64,000 bases of DNA from a virus. The notes beneath the pieces are model-generated. The model saw nothing but the letters and a program-made list of their open reading frames with translations, searched no databases and was not told the DNA's origin. Shown here one piece after another: positions 47,262 through 56,714 of this stretch. The DNA lies in IMG/VR virus record IMGVR_UViG_3300020183_000023, positions 1 through 64,000 of that record. The stretch is one strand, 5' to 3'. Every line of letters starts with the position of its first letter. The stretch's first letter is position 1. The translations under genes were made by a program, and so were the position numbers.

Positions 47262-47273
47262 AAACGACTCCTT

Positions 47274-47897
47274 TTAACGGTATTGAAATTTAGTTACTGA
47301 CGGATTAATAGAATTATTAGCCGAAGCTGTTATTTTTGATAACTCAATACCTTCTTCAATTAGTTTGAGAAGAGTAGCAACTTTTTCTTCTTGAGCCTTC
47401 TTTCCTCCTCCTTTTGGCACTGGTAAAACAGTTCGAGATAAACGGTTATTAATTGGCGAACGACGGTAGGTATAAAATACACTAGATTGAAGCTCTGCAG
47501 TCCTAAAAATTTGTGAAATACTGATATTATCTTGCTGTAGTGTCAAATCATCTACAATTCTTACAAAATCTTTGACAGTTTCTACACGTTTTACTACTCG
47601 GCTAGTGTCTGGTGTACGACGAAGAGCGGTAGAGCCGCAAAATTCTTTAAGACAGTTTGCAAATAAAACATTGATTTCTGTTGAAGAAATTTCAATCGGT
47701 AGTTCTTTATTTAAAGTTTGATAGCCTTTTTTAGCCATTTCCGCTGCACAAAGAGGCGCATGGTCGGAAACATATCTCAATTCTTGCGGTGCATATTGTT
47801 GCATACCTTCGATTACTACTTGAGCCTCTTCTTCTTTTAGATCTGAAAGATCTACAATTACTGGAATTGAATAGGAACGGTCATACATAACGGTCAT
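47274..47897 (-). CDS. Uncharacterised protein upstream of ssDNA-binding protein
   Basis: 207 residues, starting MTVMYDRSYSIPVIVDLSDL, with a helical middle (TVKDFVRIVDDLTLQQDNIS) and a Gly/Lys linker (VPKGGGKKAQEEKVATLLKL). GGAGGAT precedes the ATG and the start overlaps the HNH-gene stop (ATGA). It is part of the recombination operon. No family is recognised. Confidence 0.5.
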   Translation of the reverse strand: MTVMYDRSYSIPVIVDLSDLKEEEAQVVIEGMQQYAPQELRYVSDHAPLCAAEMAKKGYQTLNKELPIEISSTEINVLFANCLKEFCGSTALRRTPDTSRVVKRVETVKDFVRIVDDLTLQQDNISISQIFRTAELQSSVFYTYRRSPINNRLSRTVLPVPKGGGKKAQEEKVATLLKLIEEGIELSKITASANNSINPSVTKFQYR

Positions 47898-48364
47898 TTT
47901 TTATCCTCCGACACGCTTTTCGTAGTTCGTTTTTTAAAACGTTTTCGTTCTTTATTTTCAACAACACTTTTAGCATTGTGACAATCGATACATTTAACAG
48001 TTAACTTTGACAAAATTAAATTTTTTGTTTCTTTTGATAAATTCTCCTCGTCAAAAAAATCTACACCTACAAACATTCTTTCAACATACGTGTTCCAGTC
48101 TTTCCATCCAGCAATTCCAATAACAGGATCTTCATGGTCAACTTGAATTTCTTTGTAATCAAAAACATGTTCGCACACACAGCATCTATACTTAACTCGT
48201 TTAGCTTTACTAACTGTTCCATCTTTTTTAGTAGCTTTATGAGAAACTTTTGCGTTTTCTAAAACTAATTTTTTGATTGGACTAATAGAAAATAATCGCC
48301 GAATAGCAGATACTAGGCCGGCTCTTAGAACCCATTTTCTTTTCTTTTTACTCTTCTTTACCAT
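47894..48364 (-). CDS. HNH-type zinc nuclease-like protein
   Basis: 156 residues. The core is YRCCVCEHVFDYKEIQVDHE ... VKCIDCHNAKS, giving CxxC, the central H of the HNH motif and CxxCH, as in HNH nucleases. Both ends are very basic (MVKKSKKKRKW, KERKRFKKR), fitting DNA binding. It lies in the recombination operon and is not inserted in another gene, so it may be a resident repair or packaging nuclease and not a homing one. The ATG has only a close-by AGG, so the start is less sure. Confidence 0.65.
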   Translation of the reverse strand: MVKKSKKKRKWVLRAGLVSAIRRLFSISPIKKLVLENAKVSHKATKKDGTVSKAKRVKYRCCVCEHVFDYKEIQVDHEDPVIGIAGWKDWNTYVERMFVGVDFFDEENLSKETKNLILSKLTVKCIDCHNAKSVVENKERKRFKKRTTKSVSEDKK

Positions 48365-48382
48365 CCTGAAATGGTATTCTAA

Positions 48383-49201
48383 TTAAATTGAAAAGTCGAT
48401 GATATCTTGCAAATTAAAATATGCTTTTTTAGTAAAATTACTGACGGATACTTTGCCAACAAATAAACAAAGTTTATGGCGATAAGAATTCATTTTCTTA
48501 CTGACTTTTGGGTCGTATTCAAAAACTTTCTTTTTAATTCCACTGATAGGATCATCAACTAATCGCTCTTTTGGCCACATTCGAACTTTTACGTCTTCGG
48601 CCCCATCAAAAATTGATATTTCAATAAATTCTTTGCCGTCATATTTTTTAGTATTGTACCCATTGAAATATCCAAAAAAAGCCTTTCGCCACATGTTTGT
48701 TTTAACAGAAAACTCACCAATAGTTCCGCTGTAGCTCTTGGCGATAGCTACTCTGTCTTCAACGTTTTGCCCATTTTGATTAATTGTAAATTGGCGCGCA
48801 AATGGAAATACTTCTGCAAATTCTGCTTTTGTTTGCCTAAATCCTAATTGTTGAATTGCAGATTGATATACATTACAAAAATTAATAGAAAAAATTGGAT
48901 TAAAATCAGCAAGCCAAAGCTGCCGATCAAAATCAGATGAAATTTTTTCCATAGGAATTCTTTGATCTTTAATCTTTGGAAATCCGGCAGTAGATTTGCA
49001 TGTTTTCTTAAGCTGTTCAATCAGCTCAAAACGCTGAGAAACAGTCAATTGTTGGTCAAAACAATCATCAAAAGCTCCGCTCATAATCAATGTAATGATT
49101 GGCGACACCATGATTTTAATCTCGCCAGTTTCATAATTTTGTTTAATGTCTTTAACTTTTGTTAAAAACTCTTCCCATTTATTCAATGTAAAGAACCTCA
49201 T
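48383..49201 (-). CDS. Candidate detached C-terminal part of DNA polymerase III alpha
   Basis: 272 residues from ATG 49201, overlapping the gp46-like stop; a TTG directly before it is an alternative. The start FFTLNKWEEFLTKVKDIKQN, then MVSPIITLIMSGAFDDCF and SQRFELIEQLKK, resembles the DnaE segment where 'F.S..DF..R' and 'L..LI..GAFD' precede the OB fold. The later part (KAFFGYFNGYNTKKYDGKEF, ISIFDGAEDVKVRMWPKERL) looks like an OB fold. This is the portion missing from the polymerase gene at 30028-32946. It may bind the main subunit and contact template or SSB. The resemblance is moderate. Confidence 0.55.
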   Translation of the reverse strand: MRFFTLNKWEEFLTKVKDIKQNYETGEIKIMVSPIITLIMSGAFDDCFDQQLTVSQRFELIEQLKKTCKSTAGFPKIKDQRIPMEKISSDFDRQLWLADFNPIFSINFCNVYQSAIQQLGFRQTKAEFAEVFPFARQFTINQNGQNVEDRVAIAKSYSGTIGEFSVKTNMWRKAFFGYFNGYNTKKYDGKEFIEISIFDGAEDVKVRMWPKERLVDDPISGIKKKVFEYDPKVSKKMNSYRHKLCLFVGKVSVSNFTKKAYFNLQDIIDFSI

Positions 49202-51176
49202 CAAAATAATGATCTTGCGTATAATGCTCGATCATCAAAACTAATTTACGATCTGATATTTCTTTAATTGCATCAATACAAATTTCTTGTGTGGCAATGT
49301 CACAGCCTTGTAAACTTTCGTCAAGCATCAAAATCGGACTGTTGTACATATCTGATAAAGCCAATTGAAACGCTAATACTAGCCTGCTGAATTGACCACC
49401 AGATAAATCGTCCTCACTCAATGTATCTAATACTTGCCCATCACAAATAAGTTCTAGGTTAATTGTGGAAATTTCTTTATCTTTAGATTTTAATTTTCTG
49501 GAAGTCTTTAATTGAGCTTTTACTCGTCCATCCAAAAGAATATCTAGCCAATATGTAGCGCGAAAGTTTATTTCGTCAATAATTCCCTCAAGTGATTCGA
49601 GCATTGACTTTTGCCAAATTTCTGCAATTTCCGAACATCCAGAAAATAACTTTTTAGCTTCTTCTCTTTCGGATTCTAATTGTTTTATTGTTTTATTGAG
49701 AGCAATCAGTTTATTTTCATATTCATGAATTTTTTCTGAAATTTCATTATTTTTAGTTATTTGCCCTAACACTGATTCTGATTCAATTCGTTTGGCAGAG
49801 TACAAATTAAGTTCGGATGAATGTTTTTCTATTTCTTCGTAAATTTGTTGAATTTCTTGTTCTAATTCAACAATTGGAATCAATGTTTCATTTGCCTTCA
49901 AAATTTCATCAGCTTTATTCTTTTTCTTTTGTAGTTGGTTTAATGAATTTTCTGTTTCCTCTAAAACAAACTTATGTTTTTGTATATCTTTTAGAGTTTC
50001 TTCTAGTTGATTGGCAGCTGTTTCAAATGTTTTGATATTTTTTTTGCATTTATTGATTTTGTTTTTTATTTCATCTTCAAAGTTTGATATAGAGATAGAT
50101 TGAATTGCATCATGATGTGATAAAAAATCTTCACAATCAAGTTTAAGGGATAAAATTTTGTCAATAATTTCTGGTTCGCCGTACAGGTTTAACCCATCTA
50201 TTGTTTCAAAAATTTTATTTAAAGACGTGTCCTTTTGTTCTTTATATCTTTCTAAATTTTGCAATTGGTTTTGTAACCATTCAAGTTTATTGCATTCAGA
50301 TTTTAAATTCTTTATTTGTAAATTGCTCTCAGCAAGTTGGTTCTGGATGCTTTGTTCTTTATATTGAGATAAATGAGCTTGGCACATCTTTTGTTTATCA
50401 GTTAATTCTTGTAAAGAGTCTGAGTATTTTTTTAGAAAATCTGAAGCCGGTTGGAAAACTTCTCTTGCGGGATGGTTTTTATTATCAGTCAAGACTTTTC
50501 TTTTAATTTTTAAATTCTGAACTTTTTCTTCCAGTTTTCCTATTTGAGAATTATATTTTTTAAGTTTAGTTTTTATAGATTCTTCAGAATCTGTGATATT
50601 GAATAAAGTTTGTTTTAAAGATTTTATTGCATTTTTAATTTCGTCTGTCTTTTCTTTGACATTATTTTCTTTAGTTTCTAATTGATTTAGAAGAGCACCT
50701 ACTTCTTTAATTTTTTCTGCAATTTCTTCTTTTTGCTTAAATGGATCAGAGCCTTTAAAAGCAAGTTCGTTAATCAACTCCATTTGTTCAGAAGGAGAAA
50801 GATTAATCAAACTATTCTTTTGATTTTGGGCAACATAGGAACAAATATCAAACTCTGTTTTATTCATTCCTAGAGTATTTTCGATTTCGTTCTGCGCCGT
50901 AGATGAACTCAGTCCATTTACTTTTAAAATGTTTGGGCCGCGGCCTCTAACAATTGACAAGCCAAAACCGGCTAAATCAACTTCCGTTGTTTCTTCATTC
51001 CATGTTGTAATTTTGTTTTGTTTACCATAAAGAGCATAGCTAACGGCTTTAAAGATTGATGATTTTCCTACGCCACTTTTACCATCAATTCTTACCATTC
51101 CAGTTTCTGGAAATGAAAAATCTGCATTTGAATGATTACGGAAGTTTGTTAAAGATAAATTGATACGATTCTTCAA
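49179..51176 (-). CDS. gp46: gp46/SbcC/Rad50-like ATPase subunit
   Basis: 665 residues. Walker A GKSGVGKSS at 32-40, a long coiled coil (~170-520), then the ABC signature DDLSGGQFSRLVLAFQLALS and Walker B ILMLDESLQGCD. No CxxC zinc hook is seen in the middle of the coiled coil; cysteines occur singly. It should pair with the gp47-like nuclease to resect DNA ends. It begins with TTG at 51176, with AAAGGAA upstream, and overlaps the gp47 gene by 41 bases. Confidence 0.9.
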   Translation of the reverse strand: MKNRINLSLTNFRNHSNADFSFPETGMVRIDGKSGVGKSSIFKAVSYALYGKQNKITTWNEETTEVDLAGFGLSIVRGRGPNILKVNGLSSSTAQNEIENTLGMNKTEFDICSYVAQNQKNSLINLSPSEQMELINELAFKGSDPFKQKEEIAEKIKEVGALLNQLETKENNVKEKTDEIKNAIKSLKQTLFNITDSEESIKTKLKKYNSQIGKLEEKVQNLKIKRKVLTDNKNHPAREVFQPASDFLKKYSDSLQELTDKQKMCQAHLSQYKEQSIQNQLAESNLQIKNLKSECNKLEWLQNQLQNLERYKEQKDTSLNKIFETIDGLNLYGEPEIIDKILSLKLDCEDFLSHHDAIQSISISNFEDEIKNKINKCKKNIKTFETAANQLEETLKDIQKHKFVLEETENSLNQLQKKKNKADEILKANETLIPIVELEQEIQQIYEEIEKHSSELNLYSAKRIESESVLGQITKNNEISEKIHEYENKLIALNKTIKQLESEREEAKKLFSGCSEIAEIWQKSMLESLEGIIDEINFRATYWLDILLDGRVKAQLKTSRKLKSKDKEISTINLELICDGQVLDTLSEDDLSGGQFSRLVLAFQLALSDMYNSPILMLDESLQGCDIATQEICIDAIKEISDRKLVLMIEHYTQDHYFDEVLYIE

Positions 51177-52119
51177 GCTTTCTTTCCTTTATATAATCGG
51201 AAAAACGTTCTTCAAAACTCTTTGTTTTTGTATTATGTTTTCGTTCACTGGAGGTTTGTTGATCTTCTGAGATGAATTTAAACTTGACTAATTTTGCTAA
51301 ATTTTTATAATCTTTTGTTTTCTTAAACGCAATAATATTAAATGATGTATCTTTGATAACAATTCTGTATTCGTTTTCTGTATCTACCGCAAAATTTTTG
51401 ATATCTGCAATATCAACTTGACGTGTAATAAATTTAGGCATATTTAGATCAATAGCTTTTTCAACGGTGTAATTACCATTATCAATATTAATCAAATAAA
51501 TTGATTTATTTTCTTCTTCACTAAATCTGTGTTGGCAAGGCGTTCCGGGATACCAGACTCTGTCTGCTACTGTGTGTTCGCCATGAATGTGCCCGCTAAT
51601 AATTTTGCAATTTGGAATATCATCGCCATTTTCGCTTTTAAGACCACCGTCCATTAAGCAGCCTTTAAATTCTTGATGCGCAAACAATATATGTGGCTTG
51701 CTACTAAGCATGTCAACAGCGGTTTGGAATGATCCAGGAGGGCAATATGGAATAAACCCTAAAATCGTATCAGAAACTATTTTTTCCGTTGGCCGATCTA
51801 CAACTATATAATTTTCTATTTGTTTAAATGGAGTCAAGGCATGAAATCTTGGCAAAAAAGTTTTACTATCATTCATTTCATGATTACCGAGAATATGAAT
51901 GATTTTTGTATTTCTGTTTACACACAAAAACTCTGAAAAAATAGTTAGGCAATCGTTACGAACAACGTCATGTTCATCAAATACATCGCCAAGCAAAACG
52001 ACGGATTCTGGATTATATTCTTTAATTTTTTCTGTAATTGTTTTAAGTAGAAGCTCGGAACGTTTTAGTCTGCGATGAGAAAGATGAATATCACCAATGA
52101 CTAAATATTTTTGATGCAT
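51136..52119 (-). CDS. gp47: gp47/SbcD/Mre11-like nuclease subunit
   Basis: 327 residues. It has the calcineurin-like phosphoesterase motifs of Mre11: VIGDIHLSHRR (D10, H12), VLLGDVFDEHD, IHILGNHEMND, LFAHQEF and SGHIHGEH. The C-terminal ~60 residues are charged and helical (KTKSFEERFSDYIKERKLEE), a likely docking site for the gp46-like subunit. AAAGGAG precedes the ATG. It is the first gene of the minus-strand recombination operon; the 125-base gap before it is divergent with the primase gene and holds possible promoters on both strands, none clear. Confidence 0.9.
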   Translation of the reverse strand: MHQKYLVIGDIHLSHRRLKRSELLLKTITEKIKEYNPESVVLLGDVFDEHDVVRNDCLTIFSEFLCVNRNTKIIHILGNHEMNDSKTFLPRFHALTPFKQIENYIVVDRPTEKIVSDTILGFIPYCPPGSFQTAVDMLSSKPHILFAHQEFKGCLMDGGLKSENGDDIPNCKIISGHIHGEHTVADRVWYPGTPCQHRFSEEENKSIYLINIDNGNYTVEKAIDLNMPKFITRQVDIADIKNFAVDTENEYRIVIKDTSFNIIAFKKTKDYKNLAKLVKFKFISEDQQTSSERKHNTKTKSFEERFSDYIKERKLEESYQFIFNKLP

Positions 52120-52244
52120 TGCGGCTCCTTTTGTAACTACAGTATCATCTGTAATCGCAAATTGAACACAAGACTAGTTCTATTTCCTTTTCATACTCAT
52201 TTGTTTTGTTTTATATAAGTATTGCGGTTGTTTGTGGAGACAAT

Positions 52245-54167
52245 ATGAGTCGCGCTCAAAATGTTTATTTTCCCTTCTTTGTTCGCAGAAAATGGGAAAA
52301 AGATAATCAAATCATTCCGTATTTAAAAATATCTAGTCTATTGCTAGACAAAGAAAAAAATAAAGAGAAAAAATATTTAGTTTTTTATAATCGTAAAAAT
52401 CTAGAAAAAATTAAACAAATCAAGGCAAATAGATATATTCCGTTTGTCGAACCTACTAATGATTATTCTTTACAAACTACGTTTGTGATTGATTTTGATA
52501 TCAAGCAAGATTTACCAGAAATTAATGCAAAGATTTTAAACGGATTTAGTACATTACATTCAATTTTAAATGGAAAATGTCTTTTAGTAAGAAGCGCAAG
52601 TGGAACCGGTTGGCATATTATTTTTGTGGCTAACGGAAATATAGAACCCAAAAACTATCAACAGCTTCAAAAAGACATCATATCTAATTTATTTGCCGAT
52701 ATTGAAGAATATATTGATTACAACGCATCGTTATCAAAACGTCAAGGATTTTACCATTTATCGTATTTTCCAGAATGGATAGAACACGGTTATATTAATA
52801 TCACAAAAAAAGATCAGGGTAAGAAAAGAAATTTTTGGACAAATAAAATCACATTAGATCCATTTGAAATTCATTCTTTACAAGATAATTTAGTTCCATT
52901 TAATAAACGAGATTGTTACAGATTAGATTCAGATATTATTAAAACTTTACAATTTATCAACCGTGCAAATGAAATAAATAACCAATCAATACAAAACCAA
53001 TATATTAATAGATTTATTAATCTAATTGGCGAAATATCTGAAAGTAAAAACTTTCAGCTAAAAAATTTATTGAACAAATATAATTTAGCGTTTGTTCGGG
53101 CTAATTATCCAAACGCTGCAAATGTAATAGAAAAAGATATATTATCTATTGCAAGATATGTTGGATATTATCGTGCAATAGATGAATTCTTATGTGCAAA
53201 AAAAACATTCCAAGAATCAAACGATATTCATAAATTTATGCTGTCTTTACGGGACATTAATTTTAATAAAAAAGTCAATGAATTTTTTGCTTCTAATGAA
53301 AAAGATAAAATCTTATTTTTTGAATCGGAAATTACTTTGTTAAACAATGTTTTTATTGATTGTTTTGATATTTCATTAGTAAATAATCCCTTTAAAAGTT
53401 ATGAAATTCTTCATTCATACGTTGAATCTTTTGAAGAAAAGAATCAAATAAATTTAATACAATCAATAAAACGATTTATTAAATTTATTTTTGAAATTAA
53501 AAATAGCAAAAAGGCAAATTATTTAGAGAGTAATTTTGAAATTAATGAAGATTTTTCGTTTATGTTTTTAGATGGTTTATTTGCTGAAGATTTTACAAAT
53601 CTATCAATATCAAAACATAATCAACAGACGTTAAAAAAGATTTGGCGTGAAGAAAAACAATGGTTATTTGTTGGATTTAAAAACCTTATTGCGGCAATTT
53701 ACCAACTAAAAGTTGCTCAAAATAGTATTTTTATTGATATTGGTCTGGAAGATTTCAAAAAATATTGGAACACCCACGAAAGAAAAGCTATTGCGCTCAG
53801 ACAACTGATCATGCCAAAACTATCAAAAGACATAAATGAATATAAGCCTCACTGGAAACGGCGAGGATTTATGATTGATTGGCACACAGTTTCTAATTTT
53901 TGTATCAAGAATTTTACATTTACTCCCAAATATCTAGCAGATAAAATGGGCAATGGAAATACTTGGTCTGCTATTAGATCTTACGCGAAGCCTTTAGTTG
54001 CAAATTACGGATTATATGAAGCTTGCAAAATATTCAACGAGGCTATATGGTTATCAGAAGCTAAGAATAAAAAACAGCGAATTAGAGAATTTGCTCTTTT
54101 TGCAAGAAAAATTTCAAAACAGTTACAGGAACAGAAATGCAAGTTACAAGCGCAGACGGCCGTATAG
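52245..54167 (+). CDS. Putative primase (AEP/PrimPol-like N-terminus)
   Basis: About 640 residues from ATG 52245 with GGAG in front; an in-frame start 39 bases upstream is less likely. In the first ~200 residues TTFVIDFDIK (D-x-D, ~85) is followed by LLVRSASGTGWHIIFVA, the 'SG.G.H' pattern of archaeo-eukaryotic-type primases. ASLSKRQGFYHLSYFPEWIE comes after, where these enzymes have further active-site residues. The C-terminal ~400 residues are helical and unknown. With the PolIII alpha and a DnaB-like helicase also in the window, this would complete the priming function. Confidence 0.5.
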   Translation: MSRAQNVYFPFFVRRKWEKDNQIIPYLKISSLLLDKEKNKEKKYLVFYNRKNLEKIKQIKANRYIPFVEPTNDYSLQTTFVIDFDIKQDLPEINAKILNGFSTLHSILNGKCLLVRSASGTGWHIIFVANGNIEPKNYQQLQKDIISNLFADIEEYIDYNASLSKRQGFYHLSYFPEWIEHGYINITKKDQGKKRNFWTNKITLDPFEIHSLQDNLVPFNKRDCYRLDSDIIKTLQFINRANEINNQSIQNQYINRFINLIGEISESKNFQLKNLLNKYNLAFVRANYPNAANVIEKDILSIARYVGYYRAIDEFLCAKKTFQESNDIHKFMLSLRDINFNKKVNEFFASNEKDKILFFESEITLLNNVFIDCFDISLVNNPFKSYEILHSYVESFEEKNQINLIQSIKRFIKFIFEIKNSKKANYLESNFEINEDFSFMFLDGLFAEDFTNLSISKHNQQTLKKIWREEKQWLFVGFKNLIAAIYQLKVAQNSIFIDIGLEDFKKYWNTHERKAIALRQLIMPKLSKDINEYKPHWKRRGFMIDWHTVSNFCIKNFTFTPKYLADKMGNGNTWSAIRSYAKPLVANYGLYEACKIFNEAIWLSEAKNKKQRIREFALFARKISKQLQEQKCKLQAQTAV

Positions 54168-54835
54168 TTGTAATGATTACTGATGATATTTACAATAAAA
54201 GTATTTATCCTCAATGTGATTTTAGTATTATCGAATTGCCTATTGAGGCAAAAGACGCTAAAAAGATGTATCAGCAATTATTCAAAACTCAAAAAAACAA
54301 TCATATTTCGTTACAATTTAGTCGTTTGCCTAAAAAACTTAGGCTAAAGGCTATGAGTAACGCTTTTATTGGTGACGAAGTCGGATTTAAATTTTATGAT
54401 TATGTGACTATTGTTTCGCAACAGCCCTGCAGACAACCGCCTAATCATCTTTCTCCTCTTGGCGAAACGGTAATTTTATTTACTAAAAACGAAGAACCAA
54501 ATGTAAAAACTACTAATTGGTTTAATACAGAAGTGGGAGATTGTACAAATGTTTGGGATGTAACACTGCAACCAAAAGAAGGGGTCGGGCAAACAGTTTC
54601 TAAAAAATTTGCATGGGAGATTGGATATCTTTTAGCAAATTTAGCTAGTCCATTAATTTGTAGAAAATTTCTTGTTTTAGGTCTTCCTGAATTGTCAATG
54701 GCAAAATTTGCATTAAATTCAAATTTGCAAATGTATGCGATTACATCAGATGAATTTACCGCAAATAAAGTTATTAAAGAATACGATAAATCGCTAAAAG
54801 ACGAGGTTAGTAATAAAACATGGCAAAAGAAATAA
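54137..54835 (+). CDS. Uncharacterised protein, possibly a degenerate methyltransferase fold
   Basis: 232 residues, overlapping the primase end by 31 bases, with AGGAAC before the ATG. The middle (NHLSPLGETVILFTKNEEPN ... NVWDVTLQPKEGVG) and the later FLVLGLPELSMAKFALNS recall the order in phage N-methyltransferases, but the catalytic DPPY-like motif and the normal DPFGGSGT glycine loop are not seen. It may be an inactive relative or simply unrelated. It overlaps the GroEL gene by 16 bases. Confidence 0.4.
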   Translation: MQVTSADGRIVVMITDDIYNKSIYPQCDFSIIELPIEAKDAKKMYQQLFKTQKNNHISLQFSRLPKKLRLKAMSNAFIGDEVGFKFYDYVTIVSQQPCRQPPNHLSPLGETVILFTKNEEPNVKTTNWFNTEVGDCTNVWDVTLQPKEGVGQTVSKKFAWEIGYLLANLASPLICRKFLVLGLPELSMAKFALNSNLQMYAITSDEFTANKVIKEYDKSLKDEVSNKTWQKK

Positions 54836-56427
54836 AGTACGGACAAGAGGCCAGAGCAAAGGCTGTAAAGGCTTTAGAAGAAATTGCTGCAATTGTAGGA
54901 AGTACTCTTGGGCCAGGCGGAAAAACTGTTCTGTTAAGTCGGCGTAATTCTGCTGATGAAATTTCTGTTAGTCACACAAAAGATGGTTTTAATGTTTTGA
55001 ATGGCCTTCGATATACCGACCCTGTTTTTGATGCTGTCCATAAACTTTGTTTACAGGCCAGTGCAAATTCTGTGGTCTCTGCTGGAGATGGTACCACATC
55101 AACCATTGTTATGGCCGCTGCGTTTGCAAATGCATTGGTCAATAGTGGAAATAATCCGCAGGCAGCGGCCAGAAAATTTCGTAAAGAAATACAAAGAGCT
55201 ATTGAGGCAATTAAGCAAGAGTGTATTTCTGGTGAAGAGGCTATTTATAAAGTTGCTCTTACTAGTAGTAACGGAGATGAAGAACTTACCTCCTATGTAC
55301 TAGAAGCAATTCAACAAAGCTCTGCTTACGGAACTGTAATTGTTGAAAAAAATCCAATGTCTAGAGAACCATTTAAAATTGATAAAGAATATGGATACCA
55401 AGCGGGTACTGGATATAGTTATTACCTACCATTTGCTCAAAGCATTCGACCAAATTTAGCAAATAACGCTGAATTTACTATGAAACAATGTTTTGTAATG
55501 CCATATAATGGCGATTTAATGATGATGTCACAAGTAAAGCCAATGCTAGAAACATTAGCTCGTAATCATCAGCAATGGAATTTATTGATTGTATGCCATC
55601 AAGTAGCAGAAGATTTAGCTGCAAACTTAGCGTATTTTAATCGCCAGAATCCACAAGTAAAAGTGTTTGTGGTTCGCACAACACCATCGGCAGAACTAAA
55701 TGGGCAGGTTCAGCAATTAAATGACATTGCCGCATATACTGGCGCTAAAGTTATGGATGGTGGTAGTTTGACGCACATTACTATAGAAGACTTTGGCGAT
55801 TGCAAATCTGCACGTATTGGGTCGCACAAAACATTTTTACTTGGCCGATCAGATCGAAATTGGATTATTGAACGTGCAGAACAAAATGAAGAATCTGCAA
55901 GATTAGCACCAAGTCAGATGGATAGAGATATCATTAATTCACGAAACGCATCATTAACAGGTGGCTGCGTGAAGCTAATTATTGGCGGGACGCTATTCAG
56001 CGACTTGCAAGAACGTGCCGACAGAGCTGATGATGCGATTAAAGCTTCACAGGCATGTGGGCGGAGTGGTGCTTTGCCAGGATGTGGTGCTTCATATATG
56101 CGGGCAGGACAACTTGGCGAAGTTTCAGAAGAAGTTTTAAAAGCTCTTTCAAGTATTCATTCGGTAATCATGGAAAATTTCGGTGAGACGCCTATGAAGC
56201 AATTTAAAAAATCAGAAACTTATTTTATTACAGAAAATAATATCAAAAAAGTGAGCAATTTTGTTGATTATGGTGTTGCAGATAGTTTTGAGACAATTAA
56301 ATCTGTGATTACAAATGCTTTTGAATTAGGATTATTAGTGACTAATCTTGGTGGATATAGCCTTGAAGCTGATTTAGACCAAATGGAGCAGGCCGCTAGA
56401 GCAAAAGAAATTTTAAGAGGCGTATGA
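54820..56427 (+). CDS. groEL: GroEL-type chaperonin
   Basis: 535 residues, close to the usual ~545. It has GSTLGPGGKTVLLS, a TKDG motif, AGDGTTSTIVMAAAFANALV (ATP site), a divergent apical domain, and RADDAIKASQACGRSGALPG near the end with the catalytic Asp of the RVDDA motif. The Gly-Gly-Met tail of bacterial GroEL is absent. Phage chaperonins help fold major capsid or other virion proteins. No GroES gene is visible nearby, so it may use the host's or act alone. GAGG precedes the ATG. Confidence 0.93.
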   Translation: MAKEIKYGQEARAKAVKALEEIAAIVGSTLGPGGKTVLLSRRNSADEISVSHTKDGFNVLNGLRYTDPVFDAVHKLCLQASANSVVSAGDGTTSTIVMAAAFANALVNSGNNPQAAARKFRKEIQRAIEAIKQECISGEEAIYKVALTSSNGDEELTSYVLEAIQQSSAYGTVIVEKNPMSREPFKIDKEYGYQAGTGYSYYLPFAQSIRPNLANNAEFTMKQCFVMPYNGDLMMMSQVKPMLETLARNHQQWNLLIVCHQVAEDLAANLAYFNRQNPQVKVFVVRTTPSAELNGQVQQLNDIAAYTGAKVMDGGSLTHITIEDFGDCKSARIGSHKTFLLGRSDRNWIIERAEQNEESARLAPSQMDRDIINSRNASLTGGCVKLIIGGTLFSDLQERADRADDAIKASQACGRSGALPGCGASYMRAGQLGEVSEEVLKALSSIHSVIMENFGETPMKQFKKSETYFITENNIKKVSNFVDYGVADSFETIKSVITNAFELGLLVTNLGGYSLEADLDQMEQAARAKEILRGV

Positions 56428-56432
56428 ATTAG

Positions 56433-56684
56433 ATGAAAAAGAAATTTTCTGCAAAAATTGAATTTTTACTCCCAGATGATTTTGAAGGTTCGTATACTGA
56501 CGCTCTTAAAGAATATGTAAAATATTTAGAGTTGAATGGAGCGGAGGAAACAAACATTCCTCAATTCTTGCCAGAGGATTGGCATTTTGCTTTTGCCCTT
56601 GGCCAAGGAAAGAAGTCTTGCCACAGTTATGCTATAGACTTTTTTGGAGTAGATGTTCATGATTTAGAAGAATATCTCGATTAA
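56433..56684 (+). CDS. Small acidic protein after GroEL
   Basis: 83 residues: MKKKFSAKIEFLLPDDFEGS and a helical acidic end (FFGVDVHDLEEYLD). It starts 5 bases after the GroEL stop. It is too short and of the wrong pattern for GroES. No family is recognised; it is probably co-translated with GroEL. Confidence 0.5.
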   Translation: MKKKFSAKIEFLLPDDFEGSYTDALKEYVKYLELNGAEETNIPQFLPEDWHFAFALGQGKKSCHSYAIDFFGVDVHDLEEYLD

Positions 56685-56714
56685 ATATTTTTTATTTTGT
56701 TTGTTTTTTTATGA

